A stretch of DNA of 64,000 nt from contig JAVDPD010000011.1 of NCBI GenBank assembly GCA_031296935.1, positions 1 through 64,000 of the forward strand. The letters run 5' to 3'. A model generated the notes under the pieces. The model did not search any database, was not told the DNA's origin, and saw only the letters and a program-made list of their open reading frames with translations. Made by a program: the position numbers and the translations under genes. Below, one piece after another: positions 34,512 through 42,764 of this stretch. Each line of letters starts with the position of its first letter. Positions within the stretch are counted from its first letter, which is position 1. Source of the stretch: Cerasicoccus maritimus. GTDB lineage: Bacteria > Verrucomicrobiota > Verrucomicrobiia > Opitutales > Cerasicoccaceae.

Positions 34512-35584
34512 GGCAGCCTCCTTTTCAAAGTCTGCCAAAGCAGAAAATTCAAGGTAAGACTGCCCAACCCAACCCACGCAAACCAGTGGAATACTTCATC
34601 GAAATTCTGAAAACGCTTTTGCTCAATGACCGTTTTCTCCATCTGATCAATCTGCTGGTAAATCGACATCAGCGTCGCGGTGTTTGTCGCTTGGAAAAAC
34701 TCGCCACCGGTTTCTTTGGCAATGGCATACATCACGTCACGTTCTAAATCGCGTGGACGTACCGTGCCCGGATTAATGCGAATGGTATGCACGCGAATGT
34801 CATGCTTTTTGGCAATCATGGCCGCCTCCATCGGCGACATACCCGTGTTGCTGATACCATCAGAAACAAGAATCAATACCTTCTGCCGTTTGTCCGGACC
34901 ACGCGAACCTTCGACATCGATATGCTCTTGTATATTCAGTAAATCATACCAGTTTGCCTTTGCTTCCGGCGCACCATTGGCCTTGTCAGCAGCACGCTTT
35001 TGCTCATCGGCCAAGAGGTATTTTACGGACATATGGATACCTTCGCCAACCGCCGTTCCACCCTCGGTCTTAATCGACCGCAGAGCATTTTCGATCCAGT
35101 CATAATCGAGCGTCAGGGGACTCGTGAGATACGGATACTTGGCAAACCCAACGATACCAAAACGGTCATGCTTACGTCCTTTCAGAAACTCACCGATTAC
35201 TGTGCTCAGCGCCGTCAAGCGAGAGACTTCTTGTCCGTCAACAATGTAGTCCTCCGCATCCATTGAGGCGGAAAAATCCAGCACCAGCATCACGTCGATG
35301 CCCTTCTCCGAATCTGGAATCTCTCCTTGTGGAATACGTGGACGCGCCAAGGCTGCAACCAACATCGCTAACCCAATAACTCGCAACAAACGTAAGAAAA
35401 AACCGCGACTCACACGGTTCTCTTTCGCAAGGCCGGTGAGTATCTTCGTCGACGAAAAGGTGATCGATCCAGCTGGCCCATGCTTAGACGCAAAATAGAT
35501 GGCGACTGGAATCAAGAACCACAACAACAAGACCCACGGATAGGCAAAGGATAGCTCGGAAAAGCGTAACCAGAAGTCGCTCAC
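34508..35584 (-). CDS. VWA-domain membrane protein (BatA-like), MoxR operon A
   Basis: A 358-residue protein with two N-terminal helices (about 14-31 and 63-80), a VWA domain (about 95-320) with MIDAS DFSAS (Asp103-Ser107), EGGTAVGEGI and LVSDGISNTG, and a C-terminal helix. It carries a longer insert (about 185-225) than BatB. Its start overlaps the preceding DUF4381-like stop and its stop overlaps the BatB start (both ATGA), so expression is tightly coupled. MoxR ATPases are known to act on VWA proteins encoded beside them. Confidence 0.9.
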   Translation of the reverse strand: MSDFWLRFSELSFAYPWVLLLWFLIPVAIYFASKHGPAGSITFSSTKILTGLAKENRVSRGFFLRLLRVIGLAMLVAALARPRIPQGEIPDSEKGIDVMLVLDFSASMDAEDYIVDGQEVSRLTALSTVIGEFLKGRKHDRFGIVGFAKYPYLTSPLTLDYDWIENALRSIKTEGGTAVGEGIHMSVKYLLADEQKRAADKANGAPEAKANWYDLLNIQEHIDVEGSRGPDKRQKVLILVSDGISNTGMSPMEAAMIAKKHDIRVHTIRINPGTVRPRDLERDVMYAIAKETGGEFFQATNTATLMSIYQQIDQMEKTVIEQKRFQNFDEVFHWFAWVGLGSLTLNFLLWQTLKRRLP

Positions 35585-36138
35585 TTCGCAGCCCCCTTCT
35601 TTGGCTTCACTTCAACTGCCTTGATGAAATTTTCCACCCAATCGAGGAACGCCGTTCCAGTGGAGATCGGCACCGTGCGGTGCGCAAACTTGGCGGCATC
35701 GGAAGTTTCTAAAAACTCCTGCGTTTTATCGCGGGTAAGTTGTTCAAAATCTTCATTTCCAGCAACTGCCCGTAGGAATTCACCGGTAGTCTGAGAAGTC
35801 ACGCGGACCTTGTAATGCCCCTCTAAATAGCGACGAAAAATCTTCGACAATCGATCGATAAACTCACGCATTGCCATACCCTCCATGCTGGCGCGAAGCT
35901 CAGCCAATTCTTCCCGCGCATTCTTCGCCGGGTCGGGCGGAGCTGGCACCGTCATCTTGGCATACTTGGCTTGAATTTTTCCGCGCATCAGCCAGAGCAC
36001 AACGACCAAAACGAACGCTACAATCAGCGGCCCGACATACCACCAGATGCTGACTTCCACTGGTGGCGTGGCCGGCGTGAAGTCATCAATAAGGCCGACT
36101 GCTTCGACCACTTGAGCGTCTGTGGATTCGTCCGCCAT
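35581..36138 (-). CDS. DUF4381-like single-span membrane protein, MoxR operon A
   Basis: A 185-residue protein with a short Asp/Thr/Pro-rich N-terminal segment, one membrane helix (WWYVGPLIVAFVLVVVLWLM, about 28-47), then a cytoplasmic helical domain (REELAELRASM, REFIDRLSKIFRRYLEGHYKVR, TTGEFLRAV, FLETSDAAKFAHR). Position and layout match the DUF4381-type component found between DUF58 and BatA in such operons. The ATG at 36138 overlaps the DUF58 stop (TGATG). The upstream in-frame extension only copies another frame of the DUF58 gene. The function is unknown. Confidence 0.8.
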   Translation of the reverse strand: MADESTDAQVVEAVGLIDDFTPATPPVEVSIWWYVGPLIVAFVLVVVLWLMRGKIQAKYAKMTVPAPPDPAKNAREELAELRASMEGMAMREFIDRLSKIFRRYLEGHYKVRVTSQTTGEFLRAVAGNEDFEQLTRDKTQEFLETSDAAKFAHRTVPISTGTAFLDWVENFIKAVEVKPKKGAAK

Positions 36139-37019
36139 CAGGCCAGTCTTCGCGCCGAGCGCTCGGTTAAAAATTGGCAGAGATCCACGAAATAAGGGCG
36201 GTCGGTATAAATGTCCAAAGCCGGCACCCCGCCGCTGCACAGCTTGTGGTGGAGGCTGCGGTAGCGCGCCATTGCTCGCTCCGTGTATGCCGCGCGCACT
36301 TTCTTCTTGTTGGTATTGATCTCCACAAAATCACCGGTTTCAGGGTCCTGCAAAGTGACCCAGCCCACACGCGGCAACTCAAAATCACGCTGGTCGACCA
36401 AGTTCAGCGCCATCATCTCATGACGCTGGTTAGCGGACTTCATGGCGCGCTCGAAACCTTCATCCATGAAATCCGAAATCACAACAACCACCGCTGGGCG
36501 CGCCGAAACGCGCTCCAAGAATTTGATCGCTTCGGAGATATTCGTGCCGGTATTACGCGGCTCGTGAAACAACGCGCCCTTGATCATGTGGAGCACGTGA
36601 TCCTCGCCTTTGGCAGGGGGTATCCACGCCTCTACTTCGCTCGTAAACAGCGCCATGCCCACACGGTCGTTCGAACGAATTGCACTGAACCCAAAGACGC
36701 CACAGAGCTCCGCTGCCAGTTCGTTTTTCGACTGCTCAGCGGACGTGAAAACGCCGGACGAGCTCAAGTCGCACAAGATGATAAACGTCAGCTCGCGCTC
36801 CTCGATGAAACGCTTCACGTAGGGTTCGCGCATGCGCGCGGTCACGTTCCAGTCGATGCGGCGCACGTCGTCACCCGGCTGGTAGGGCCGCACGTCTTCG
36901 AAGTCGATCCCGCGCCCGGTGAAGATCGAATGCGCCTGGCCCTGCAATAGTTGCTCGGACAGCAGACGTGTCTTCACTTCGACGGCGCGAACTCGCTTCA
37001 ACCATTGCTTGGCGCTCAT
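36138..37019 (-). CDS. DUF58 protein, MoxR operon A
   Basis: A 293-residue soluble protein with the DUF58 signature: HSIFTGRGIDFEDVRPYQPG and DDVRRIDWNVTARMREPYVK near residue 45, then a VWA-like fold (FIILCDLSSSGVF, TNISEAIKFLERV, VVVISDFMD). DUF58 proteins almost always accompany MoxR ATPases and are thought to be their clients. It starts 21 bp after the MoxR stop and overlaps the next gene by one base. Confidence 0.9.
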   Translation of the reverse strand: MSAKQWLKRVRAVEVKTRLLSEQLLQGQAHSIFTGRGIDFEDVRPYQPGDDVRRIDWNVTARMREPYVKRFIEERELTFIILCDLSSSGVFTSAEQSKNELAAELCGVFGFSAIRSNDRVGMALFTSEVEAWIPPAKGEDHVLHMIKGALFHEPRNTGTNISEAIKFLERVSARPAVVVVISDFMDEGFERAMKSANQRHEMMALNLVDQRDFELPRVGWVTLQDPETGDFVEINTNKKKVRAAYTERAMARYRSLHHKLCSGGVPALDIYTDRPYFVDLCQFLTERSARRLA

Positions 37020-37040
37020 AATACAGCGATCTGCGTTGGC

Positions 37041-38039
37041 TTAGGGAACAGTTACGGTCTCCAGCACACGTGTTAAAATATCCTCGCGGGTTATCTCATC
37101 GGCCGCTGCTTCGTAGGTGGTGTTGATACGGTGGCGCATCACGTCGAGCGCCATTTCTTTAACATCGTCCGGAGTCACGTAGCCACGACCGGAAAGGAAG
37201 GCCTTGGCGCGCGCGGCGAGCGTCAGGTTAATCGTCGCACGCGGTGAGGCACCGTATTTAATGTAAGGCACGAGGCTTTCATCGACACGGGCCGGATCAC
37301 GCGTGGTCATGACCAAGCTCACGATGTAGCGTCGCACGGATTCATCTACGTAAATCTTATCTACGATATCCTGCATCGCCAAAATATTTTCGGGCGACAG
37401 CACCGGCTCGATTGGAATCTTGGGGCGAGTCTGAGCCATGATGTCGAGAATCTGCAGTTCCTCTTCCTCCTCCGGATAATCAACAACCACCTTCAACATG
37501 AAGCGGTCCATCTGCGCCTCCGGCAGCGGATAAGTCCCCTCCTGATCGACCGGATTCTGCGTCGCTAAAACGAGGAAAGGCTCGGGCAGTGGATAGATCG
37601 TGTCGCCAATCGTCACCTGGTGTTCCTGCATCGCTTCGAGCAACGCAGACTGCACTTTGGCGGGTGCGCGGTTAATTTCGTCAGCAAGGATCAAGTTGCC
37701 AAACAGTGGGCCCTTGTGGGTCGTGTAAACATTATCCTTCGGGTTGTAAATCAGAGTGCCGATCAAGTCTGCCGGCAAGAGATCGGGTGTAAACTGGATG
37801 CGCGAGAAGTCGGAGTTCACCGCGAGCGCCAACGCGTTAATCGTCGATGTCTTGGCCAGCCCCGGTAGGCCTTCAAGCAACACGTGGCCGTTCGCGAGCA
37901 GCCCGACCAGCAGACGGTCGATCAGGTATTGTTGGCCAACAATGCGCTTGGCGAGTTGCTCGTAGAGGGCGGGTAGCCACTGGTTGGCATTTTGCACCTC
38001 TTCGGTGATTTGCGAGATATAGTCTTCGGTCTCAGTCAC
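37041..38039 (-). CDS. MoxR-family AAA+ ATPase, operon A
   Basis: A 332-residue AAA+ ATPase with Walker A GLPGLAKT (57-64), Walker [13 protein letters not shown], sensor [22 protein letters not shown] and a C-terminal lid with SPRATINL. The start is GTG at 38039, with no strong ribosome-binding site. It is the first gene of the six-gene leftward operon to the TPR protein. MoxR proteins act as chaperone-like remodelers in cell-envelope assembly or stress. A second, different MoxR is encoded at 45945-46907. Confidence 0.93.
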   Translation of the reverse strand: MTETEDYISQITEEVQNANQWLPALYEQLAKRIVGQQYLIDRLLVGLLANGHVLLEGLPGLAKTSTINALALAVNSDFSRIQFTPDLLPADLIGTLIYNPKDNVYTTHKGPLFGNLILADEINRAPAKVQSALLEAMQEHQVTIGDTIYPLPEPFLVLATQNPVDQEGTYPLPEAQMDRFMLKVVVDYPEEEEELQILDIMAQTRPKIPIEPVLSPENILAMQDIVDKIYVDESVRRYIVSLVMTTRDPARVDESLVPYIKYGASPRATINLTLAARAKAFLSGRGYVTPDDVKEMALDVMRHRINTTYEAAADEITREDILTRVLETVTVP

Positions 38040-38237
38040 TGTGGTGATTGGGTTGGGGGATCGATCGGTGACGGCAAAAGTAGTGCGTTACCAAACAAAT
38101 TAGAAGCGTTTTCTTCGAATATAAGTTTCTGCCAAAAATATCATTGAAAAAGCTGCAAAAGCTTCAGGCGCGACACGTCGATCAAGAGCCGGTTTTTGTT
38201 GTGAGTTGCACAAGGGTATGCTCCACTGTCGCAAAAC

Positions 38238-39296
38238 ATGGCCCTCCTCATCATCTATGTGCTTATCGCGCTGGGATTTTCATTCCTATGCTCGCTCCTG
38301 GAATCCACTTTACTCACGGTGACACCGTCCAAGATCGAGTCCGCCAAAGCAGCCGGTCTGCCCTGGGGACCGCGCATGGAAAAACTCAAGGACGACATAG
38401 ACCGCCCGCTCTCGGCCATCCTCACCCTCAACACCATTGCCCACACAATGGGCGCAGCCGGCGCAGGCGCCCAGTATGCCCGCATCTACGGAAACGCAGG
38501 CGAAGCCATTTTTGCCGGCGCACTGACCTTGGCGATCCTCATCGTCACCGAGATCATTCCGAAGACCCTGGGCGCTCGCTACGCTTTATTCTTTGCGCCC
38601 AGCGTTTCCTGGCTGCTGCCGTGGCTAATCCGCCTGCTCGGGCCACTCGTTTGGCTGTGCAAACAGATCACGCGCGTCATCACCCGCGGTGACGCCGAAC
38701 ACCCGCACACCAACCGCGAAGAGCTCCTCGCCATGGCCAACCTTGGGGAGGAAGAAGGCATCATCGCGCCGCAAGAGCGCACCGTATTTCAAAACCTGCT
38801 CCAGCTAAATGCGGTGCACGTAGAGAACATCATGACGCCACGCCCGGTTGTTTTCATGCTCCCGCAGAACACCACTGGCAGCGAATTCGTCGCCATCATT
38901 AAAGACAAGCCCTTCAGTCGTATCCCCATTTTCGGTCGCAACCGAGATGATGTAAATGGCTTCGTGGTCCGTGCCGAGGTGCTCTACCGCTGCGCCACCG
39001 AGGGAGAGGATTTCCACATTGAGGCGCTCAGTCGACCCATCCTTGTCACCCCCGAAAAGGAATCTGTCGCAGTGCTCTTTCGCCGACTTTCTGAGGAAAA
39101 AACCCACATCATGCTCGCGACTGATGAGTTTGGCTCCGCTACGGGCGTGGTGACTTTTGAAGACGTCATCGAAACCGTGCTGGGCATTGAAATAGTCGAC
39201 GAGAACGATCGCCACCAAGACCTGCAAGCCGTTGCTCGCAGCCTATGGCGCACCCGTGCCGAGCGCATGGGCATCGCACTCGACGAGGCAGAGTAG
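38238..39296 (+). CDS. CNNM/CBS-domain membrane protein (hemolysin C/CorC type)
   Basis: A 352-residue protein. Residues about 1-150 are the CNNM transmembrane domain with three to four helices (ILTEIIPKTLGARYA-type motif visible as ILIVTEIIPKTLGARYA). Residues about 165-320 hold two CBS domains (MTPRPVVFMLP, FSRIPIFGRNRDDVNGFV, and DEFGSATGVVTFEDVIETVLG). The C-terminal CorC_HlyC domain of longer relatives is missing. Family members are linked to Mg2+ or Co2+ transport or efflux. The gene is divergent from MoxR operon A and otherwise alone. ATG at 38238. Confidence 0.9.
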   Translation: MALLIIYVLIALGFSFLCSLLESTLLTVTPSKIESAKAAGLPWGPRMEKLKDDIDRPLSAILTLNTIAHTMGAAGAGAQYARIYGNAGEAIFAGALTLAILIVTEIIPKTLGARYALFFAPSVSWLLPWLIRLLGPLVWLCKQITRVITRGDAEHPHTNREELLAMANLGEEEGIIAPQERTVFQNLLQLNAVHVENIMTPRPVVFMLPQNTTGSEFVAIIKDKPFSRIPIFGRNRDDVNGFVVRAEVLYRCATEGEDFHIEALSRPILVTPEKESVAVLFRRLSEEKTHIMLATDEFGSATGVVTFEDVIETVLGIEIVDENDRHQDLQAVARSLWRTRAERMGIALDEAE

Positions 39297-39627
39297 CCCC
39301 GACCGGTAAAGAGCAGTCTCAGCTAAATTCGCACTGCGCTCCCAACAAGCTAGCCTGCTCCCATTCAATCGTCAAAAAATAGCACTTTTCGCCGTTTTTA
39401 ACGCTGTCGCAGGCCTGTTTTAGGCAAAACAACTGCATCCACCTATCAGCAAACAACTTACGACACTTCCAGACGCATAACCCCATCGCAAAGTAATACT
39501 TTTATGCCATTTTCATGCCCCAAATAGACAAATCTATGGCATGTGGAGCAAACTTTGGACCATGAAATGGGCTTGGTGGACAGCGATTTTGCTTGCCAAA
39601 TGGCTGTTTTCTAATTATTTGTAATAC
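39297..39627. other. 331-bp intergenic region, nothing recognised
   Basis: Moderately AT-rich DNA between the CNNM gene and a small membrane-protein gene. No coding signal, hairpin of note or clear promoter consensus could be identified. Confidence 0.5.
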
Positions 39628-39921
39628 ATGATAAATACCCCCAAGTCTGGCAAAGCGGCCATGCGGCGCACTTGGGATGAGCGCGAATTGCGCGAGTATC
39701 GTGCTCAGTTCCTGATCGGCGTTATTGGTCTCGGGCTAATGATCCTCATCGTCTTCGGCTTGGCCGTAGGTGTGATTCCGCAGCACGGTTTAGTCACCAT
39801 GATTGCAGTGGCGTTGCTACTGATAAGCTTCCCGGTGACGACCATCTGCCTGCTCAATGCCCTCCGCAAAGGCCCCCGTCATCGCCCCTCGGTGATGGAA
39901 ATGTTCGCCCACCACCACTAA
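39628..39921 (+). CDS. Small two-helix membrane protein of unknown function
   Basis: A 97-residue protein with a basic N-terminus (about 1-28, rich in Arg/Lys/Glu) and two hydrophobic helices (about 29-51 and 57-75) joined by a short GVIPQHG loop. A short cytoplasmic tail ends in three His residues. No family was recognised. Hydrophobicity pattern and codon use look real, but no Shine-Dalgarno is visible. Its stop codon is the last base before a composite inverted-repeat element (39922-40187). Confidence 0.6.
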   Translation: MINTPKSGKAAMRRTWDERELREYRAQFLIGVIGLGLMILIVFGLAVGVIPQHGLVTMIAVALLLISFPVTTICLLNALRKGPRHRPSVMEMFAHHH

Positions 39922-40187
39922 CCAGCCTCCGGCTGGACCGTTAGATTTGCCCATTGGGCAAATGGGTGGTGTGCTGTACTCGGTGGGTATATGCTGAATT
40001 TCCACTCCAGAGCGGCGGCTTGTCTGGCCAGCCATAAGCTTGGCTGAATGGTGGGCGTCGCCCGAGCTGACCACCTATATGAAACTGCGGATCGAGACGA
40101 TTCGCGCCACCTCATGCAGTTAGACAAGCCATTTGCCCAATGGGCAAATCCGGATGCAAAGCATCCGCCGGTCCAGCCGGAGGCTGG
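39922..40187. repeat. Composite inverted-repeat element between two stop codons
   Basis: The ends are a perfect 19-bp inverted repeat (39922-39940 and 40169-40187; left arm starts CCAGCCTCCGGCTGG, itself a hairpin). Just inside are ATTTGCCCA-T-TGGGCAAAT (39945-39963) and ATTTGCCCA-A-TGGGCAAAT (40131-40149), followed by CGGATGC-AAA-GCATCCG (40151-40167). The element begins one base after the stop of the small membrane protein and ends one base before the recN stop. Confidence 0.85.
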
Positions 40188-41858
40188 CTATGGGTGCAGT
40201 GGCACGCTGCTGGACATGAGTTGGCGGGCGTGTTCGCGGGCGGAGGAGGAGTCGCGGTCGCCGAGCATGCGGGCCAGCTCGCTTTCGCGGAGGTCCTTAT
40301 CGTCGTCGATGCGGCGGATGGAGACCGTGGTCGAATCGTCGTCCTGCCCCTTCTCCACCAGAAAATGCTGACGCGCGAGCGCGGCCACCTGCGGCAGGTG
40401 AGTCACGCAAAATACCTGGTGATCGCCGGCCAGCGCCGCGAGTTCGCGGCCGACCGCAGCGCCGATTTCCCCGCCGACATTCGCGTCGACTTCATCAAAC
40501 ACGAGCAGCGCGGTCGAGTCTGCCTTGGCCAGCACCGCCTTCAGGGCGAGCATCACGCGGGCGGTTTCCCCGCTGGAGGCAATCTTGTTGAGCGGCATCA
40601 ACGGCTGCCCGGCATTGGGCGAAAACACAAACTGGCAATTGCTGTGCCCGTGGCGCGACAGCTTGTCCTCGGTGGCGACTTCGATCGCGAAATCCGCCTT
40701 TTTAAAGCCGAGCTTCGTCAGCAGCTCCTTGGCCTGCGCAGCGAGATCCTTCGCCCCCTTCAGGCGGTTGCGACGCAGCTCATCGGCCTGCTTGCGGAGC
40801 GCTTTTTCCAGCTCGCCCGCGCGGTGCTCCAGCTTGATCAGCTGGCCTTCCACGTTGGTTTGCGAGCCGATTTTCCGCTTCAAATCCTCGCGCTTGGCGC
40901 GCACAGCCTCGGTGGTGGGACCGTATTTCCGGCGAATTTGCAGCCAAGTCTGCATGCGCTGGTGAATGGCCTCCGCCTCGCTCGGGTCAAAATCGCCACC
41001 GCTGGCCAACGCGTCATATTCGTCCGCAAGGTCTTCGGCTTCAATGATTAGCGCATCCATGCGCCCAGCCAAAGCGTCGGCTGACGAGTCGATTTCCGCC
41101 AAATCTCGGGCGGCGCGGAGCACGTGAGAGGCCGCGCGGGCTGCCTCGCGGGCACCCTCCCCAGCCTGCTCGGACAAAGCGCTCAGCTCGCGGGCGTTGT
41201 CCAGGCGGTTAAAGTCACGCTCCAACTGCTCGATGGACTCGTCCGACGGGTCCACTTGGTCGATGGCGTTGATCTGGCCCTGCAAAAACTCCGCCTCCTC
41301 GGGCGAGAGCTGCTCGGCGCTGCGGAGGTTGTCCATCTCGCGCCACAGGCCACGCCAGGCGTCGTAGTCGGCCTGGTATTTTTCGAGTGATTTGCCGTTG
41401 CGGGCGAAAATATCGAGCAGCGACAGCTGGTTTTTCTCGTGAAAAAGCTTCTGCGGCTCGCCCGGGCCATGGAAATCGATCCAGATTTCGCCCAGTTGCT
41501 GGAGCGCGGTCACCGTCGCCAGCGCGCCATTGATCATCACCTTGCCGCCGCGTTTGCGGTGCAGGCTCCGCCGCAGAATCAGCGCGCCCTCCTCGCAAGC
41601 GGGCAGCTCCAGCTCTTCGAGCAGCGCCACGATATCGCGGTCTTCACCCACGTGGAGCGAGGCCTCGACGAGGACTTCGTCCGCACCCACGCGGATAATG
41701 GTCTTGTCCGCCCGGTTGCCCGCCAGCAGCGACAGCGCGCCCAGCAGGACGCTTTTGCCGGCGCCGGTCTCACCCGTCACCGCGGTAAAGCCAGGCTCGA
41801 AGTCGAGAGAGACTTCGTCCAGCAGGGCCAAATTACAAATGCGCAGAAATTGTAGCAC
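40188..41858 (-). CDS. recN: DNA repair ATPase RecN
   Basis: A 556-residue SMC-like ATPase for double-strand break repair. Landmarks are the N-terminus LQFLRICNLALLDEVSLDF, Walker A GETGAGKS (29-36), RRSLHRKRGGKVMINGALA, a central coiled coil (about 160-360), signature IASSGETARVMLALK, Walker B ALLVFDEVDANVGG and the H-loop VTHLPQVAA. The start is GTG at 41858. The C-terminal tail SSSVPLHP is encoded by a repeat hairpin (GCAGTG-GCA-CGCTGC at 40196-40210) rather than by a typical recN end. Confidence 0.95.
   Translation of the reverse strand: MLQFLRICNLALLDEVSLDFEPGFTAVTGETGAGKSVLLGALSLLAGNRADKTIIRVGADEVLVEASLHVGEDRDIVALLEELELPACEEGALILRRSLHRKRGGKVMINGALATVTALQQLGEIWIDFHGPGEPQKLFHEKNQLSLLDIFARNGKSLEKYQADYDAWRGLWREMDNLRSAEQLSPEEAEFLQGQINAIDQVDPSDESIEQLERDFNRLDNARELSALSEQAGEGAREAARAASHVLRAARDLAEIDSSADALAGRMDALIIEAEDLADEYDALASGGDFDPSEAEAIHQRMQTWLQIRRKYGPTTEAVRAKREDLKRKIGSQTNVEGQLIKLEHRAGELEKALRKQADELRRNRLKGAKDLAAQAKELLTKLGFKKADFAIEVATEDKLSRHGHSNCQFVFSPNAGQPLMPLNKIASSGETARVMLALKAVLAKADSTALLVFDEVDANVGGEIGAAVGRELAALAGDHQVFCVTHLPQVAALARQHFLVEKGQDDDSTTVSIRRIDDDKDLRESELARMLGDRDSSSAREHARQLMSSSVPLHP
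40196..40210. repeat. Repeat hairpin within the 3-prime end of recN
   Basis: GCAGTG-GCA-CGCTGC (one G-T wobble), the same module as GCAACG-TGC-CGTTGC at 115-129 and 41924-41938. It encodes the last residues of RecN. Confidence 0.7.
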
Positions 41859-41923
41859 GAGTCAGAAGGAAAAACGAAAATCGCCTCAGTGGAAAGATCA
41901 ACGTTACCCCACCCCACAAAATT

Positions 41924-42332
41924 GCAACGTGCCGTTGCATCCATAGATTTTTGCAGAGCAAAAATGGCCGGCGTGCCGATCGAGGTAGGGCGCAGTCTCC
42001 ATGCGACCAGCTCATGGCAGGCTAGACAAGCCGAGGCGGCGGAGTGGGAGGTAGCGGCCAGCGTCCCCGCTGGCCAAGCATGTTCAACGAAAAGGAATTG
42101 GTCCGCGCGAAGCCATATCCGCGAAAGACGACCTAACGATAATCATTTATTTGCGGCCTACATCATGGCCAGCGGGGACGCTGGCCGCTACCTCGGAGTG
42201 GTCGATTAGAACTCAGAGGCAGCGCAGCGGCTTGTCAGGCCTGCCATGAGCTAGTCGCATGAAGACTGCGCCCTCACCTTACATTCGCCCATTTGCCCAC
42301 TGGGCAAATCCATGACTGCAGCGGCACGTTGC
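41924..42332. repeat. Giant imperfect palindrome built from repeat hairpins
   Basis: Outside to inside: GCAACG-TGC-CGTTGC (41924-41938) mirrored by GCAGCG-GCA-CGTTGC (42318-42332); ATTTTTGC-AGA-GCAAAAAT (41947-41965) mirrored by ATTTGCCCA-C-TGGGCAAAT (42291-42309); an approximately 50-bp arm (41983-42032) about 90 percent complementary to 42229-42278; and a perfect 29-bp inverted repeat (42048-42076 with 42166-42194) whose arms contain GGCCAGCG-TCCC-CGCTGGCC. The centre is about 90 bp. It fills most of the 551-bp gap between recN and tRNA-Val. No gene is seen inside. Confidence 0.85.
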
Positions 42333-42409
42333 CCGGATGCTTCAAAAAAATTAAAATAATTCTTGCGCCGAGTGCCTGATCTGTCTTTTTTCCTCCTTTT
42401 CCCATTTAT

Positions 42410-42486
42410 GGGGGTATAGCTCAGTTGGCTAGAGCGCATCGTTGACATCGATGAGGTCACTGGTTCGAGCCCAGTTACTCCCACCA
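42410..42486 (+). tRNA. tRNA-Val (anticodon GAC)
   Basis: Complete cloverleaf: acceptor GGGGGTA / TACTCCC, D-arm GCTC-GAGC, anticodon stem CATCG / CGATG with loop TTGACAT (anticodon GAC at 42444-42446), T-arm ACTGG-TTCGAGC-CCAGT, discriminator A and encoded CCA. It reads GUC and GUU valine codons. Confidence 0.97.
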
Positions 42487-42507
42487 TTTTCAAACTTAGA
42501 TTTCATC

Positions 42508-42669
42508 ATGGATCCAACTTACCGTCCACACAAAGTTAAGCGCCTTCGCAAGTGCGGCTACCGCGCGCGCACGAAGACAAAAGGCGGTCGTAAAGTCATT
42601 GCTGCACGCCGCGCCAAGGGCCGCAAGCGCCTTGCCCTGATCAAGCACACGCGCCGCCTCTGCCGCTAA
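42508..42669 (+). CDS. rpmH: 50S ribosomal protein L34
   Basis: A 53-residue, highly basic protein with the L34 core: [18 protein letters not shown], then [19 protein letters not shown]. It is slightly longer than the usual 44-46 residues, with an extension at the C-terminus ([11 protein letters not shown]). The ATG at 42508 is 22 bp after the tRNA-Val CCA end, so the two may be cotranscribed. No Shine-Dalgarno is evident. The usual neighbours rnpA, yidC and dnaA are not here. A terminator follows at 42694. Confidence 0.95.
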   Translation: MDPTYRPHKVKRLRKCGYRARTKTKGGRKVIAARRAKGRKRLALIKHTRRLCR

Positions 42670-42693
42670 AGCGCAGGCTACAAGTCATTTTCT

Positions 42694-42724
42694 AAAAGAC
42701 GACTCCTCGGGGTCGTCTTTTTTT
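42694..42724. terminator. Rho-independent terminator after rpmH
   Basis: AAAGACGACTCC / GGGGTCGTCTTT stem (one T-G wobble) with a very short loop, then T-run on the plus strand and A-run on the left side. It can therefore terminate both rpmH and the convergent MoxR operon B. Confidence 0.9.
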
Positions 42725-42764
42725 GTGGGAAAATGGAGAGTTGCCTCAAACAAACGCGCCTTTC

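Noticed and set aside
42670..42764. Search for rnpA downstream of rpmH
   Set aside because: Only a terminator and the end of the convergent RDD gene are present. No ORF fits RnpA.
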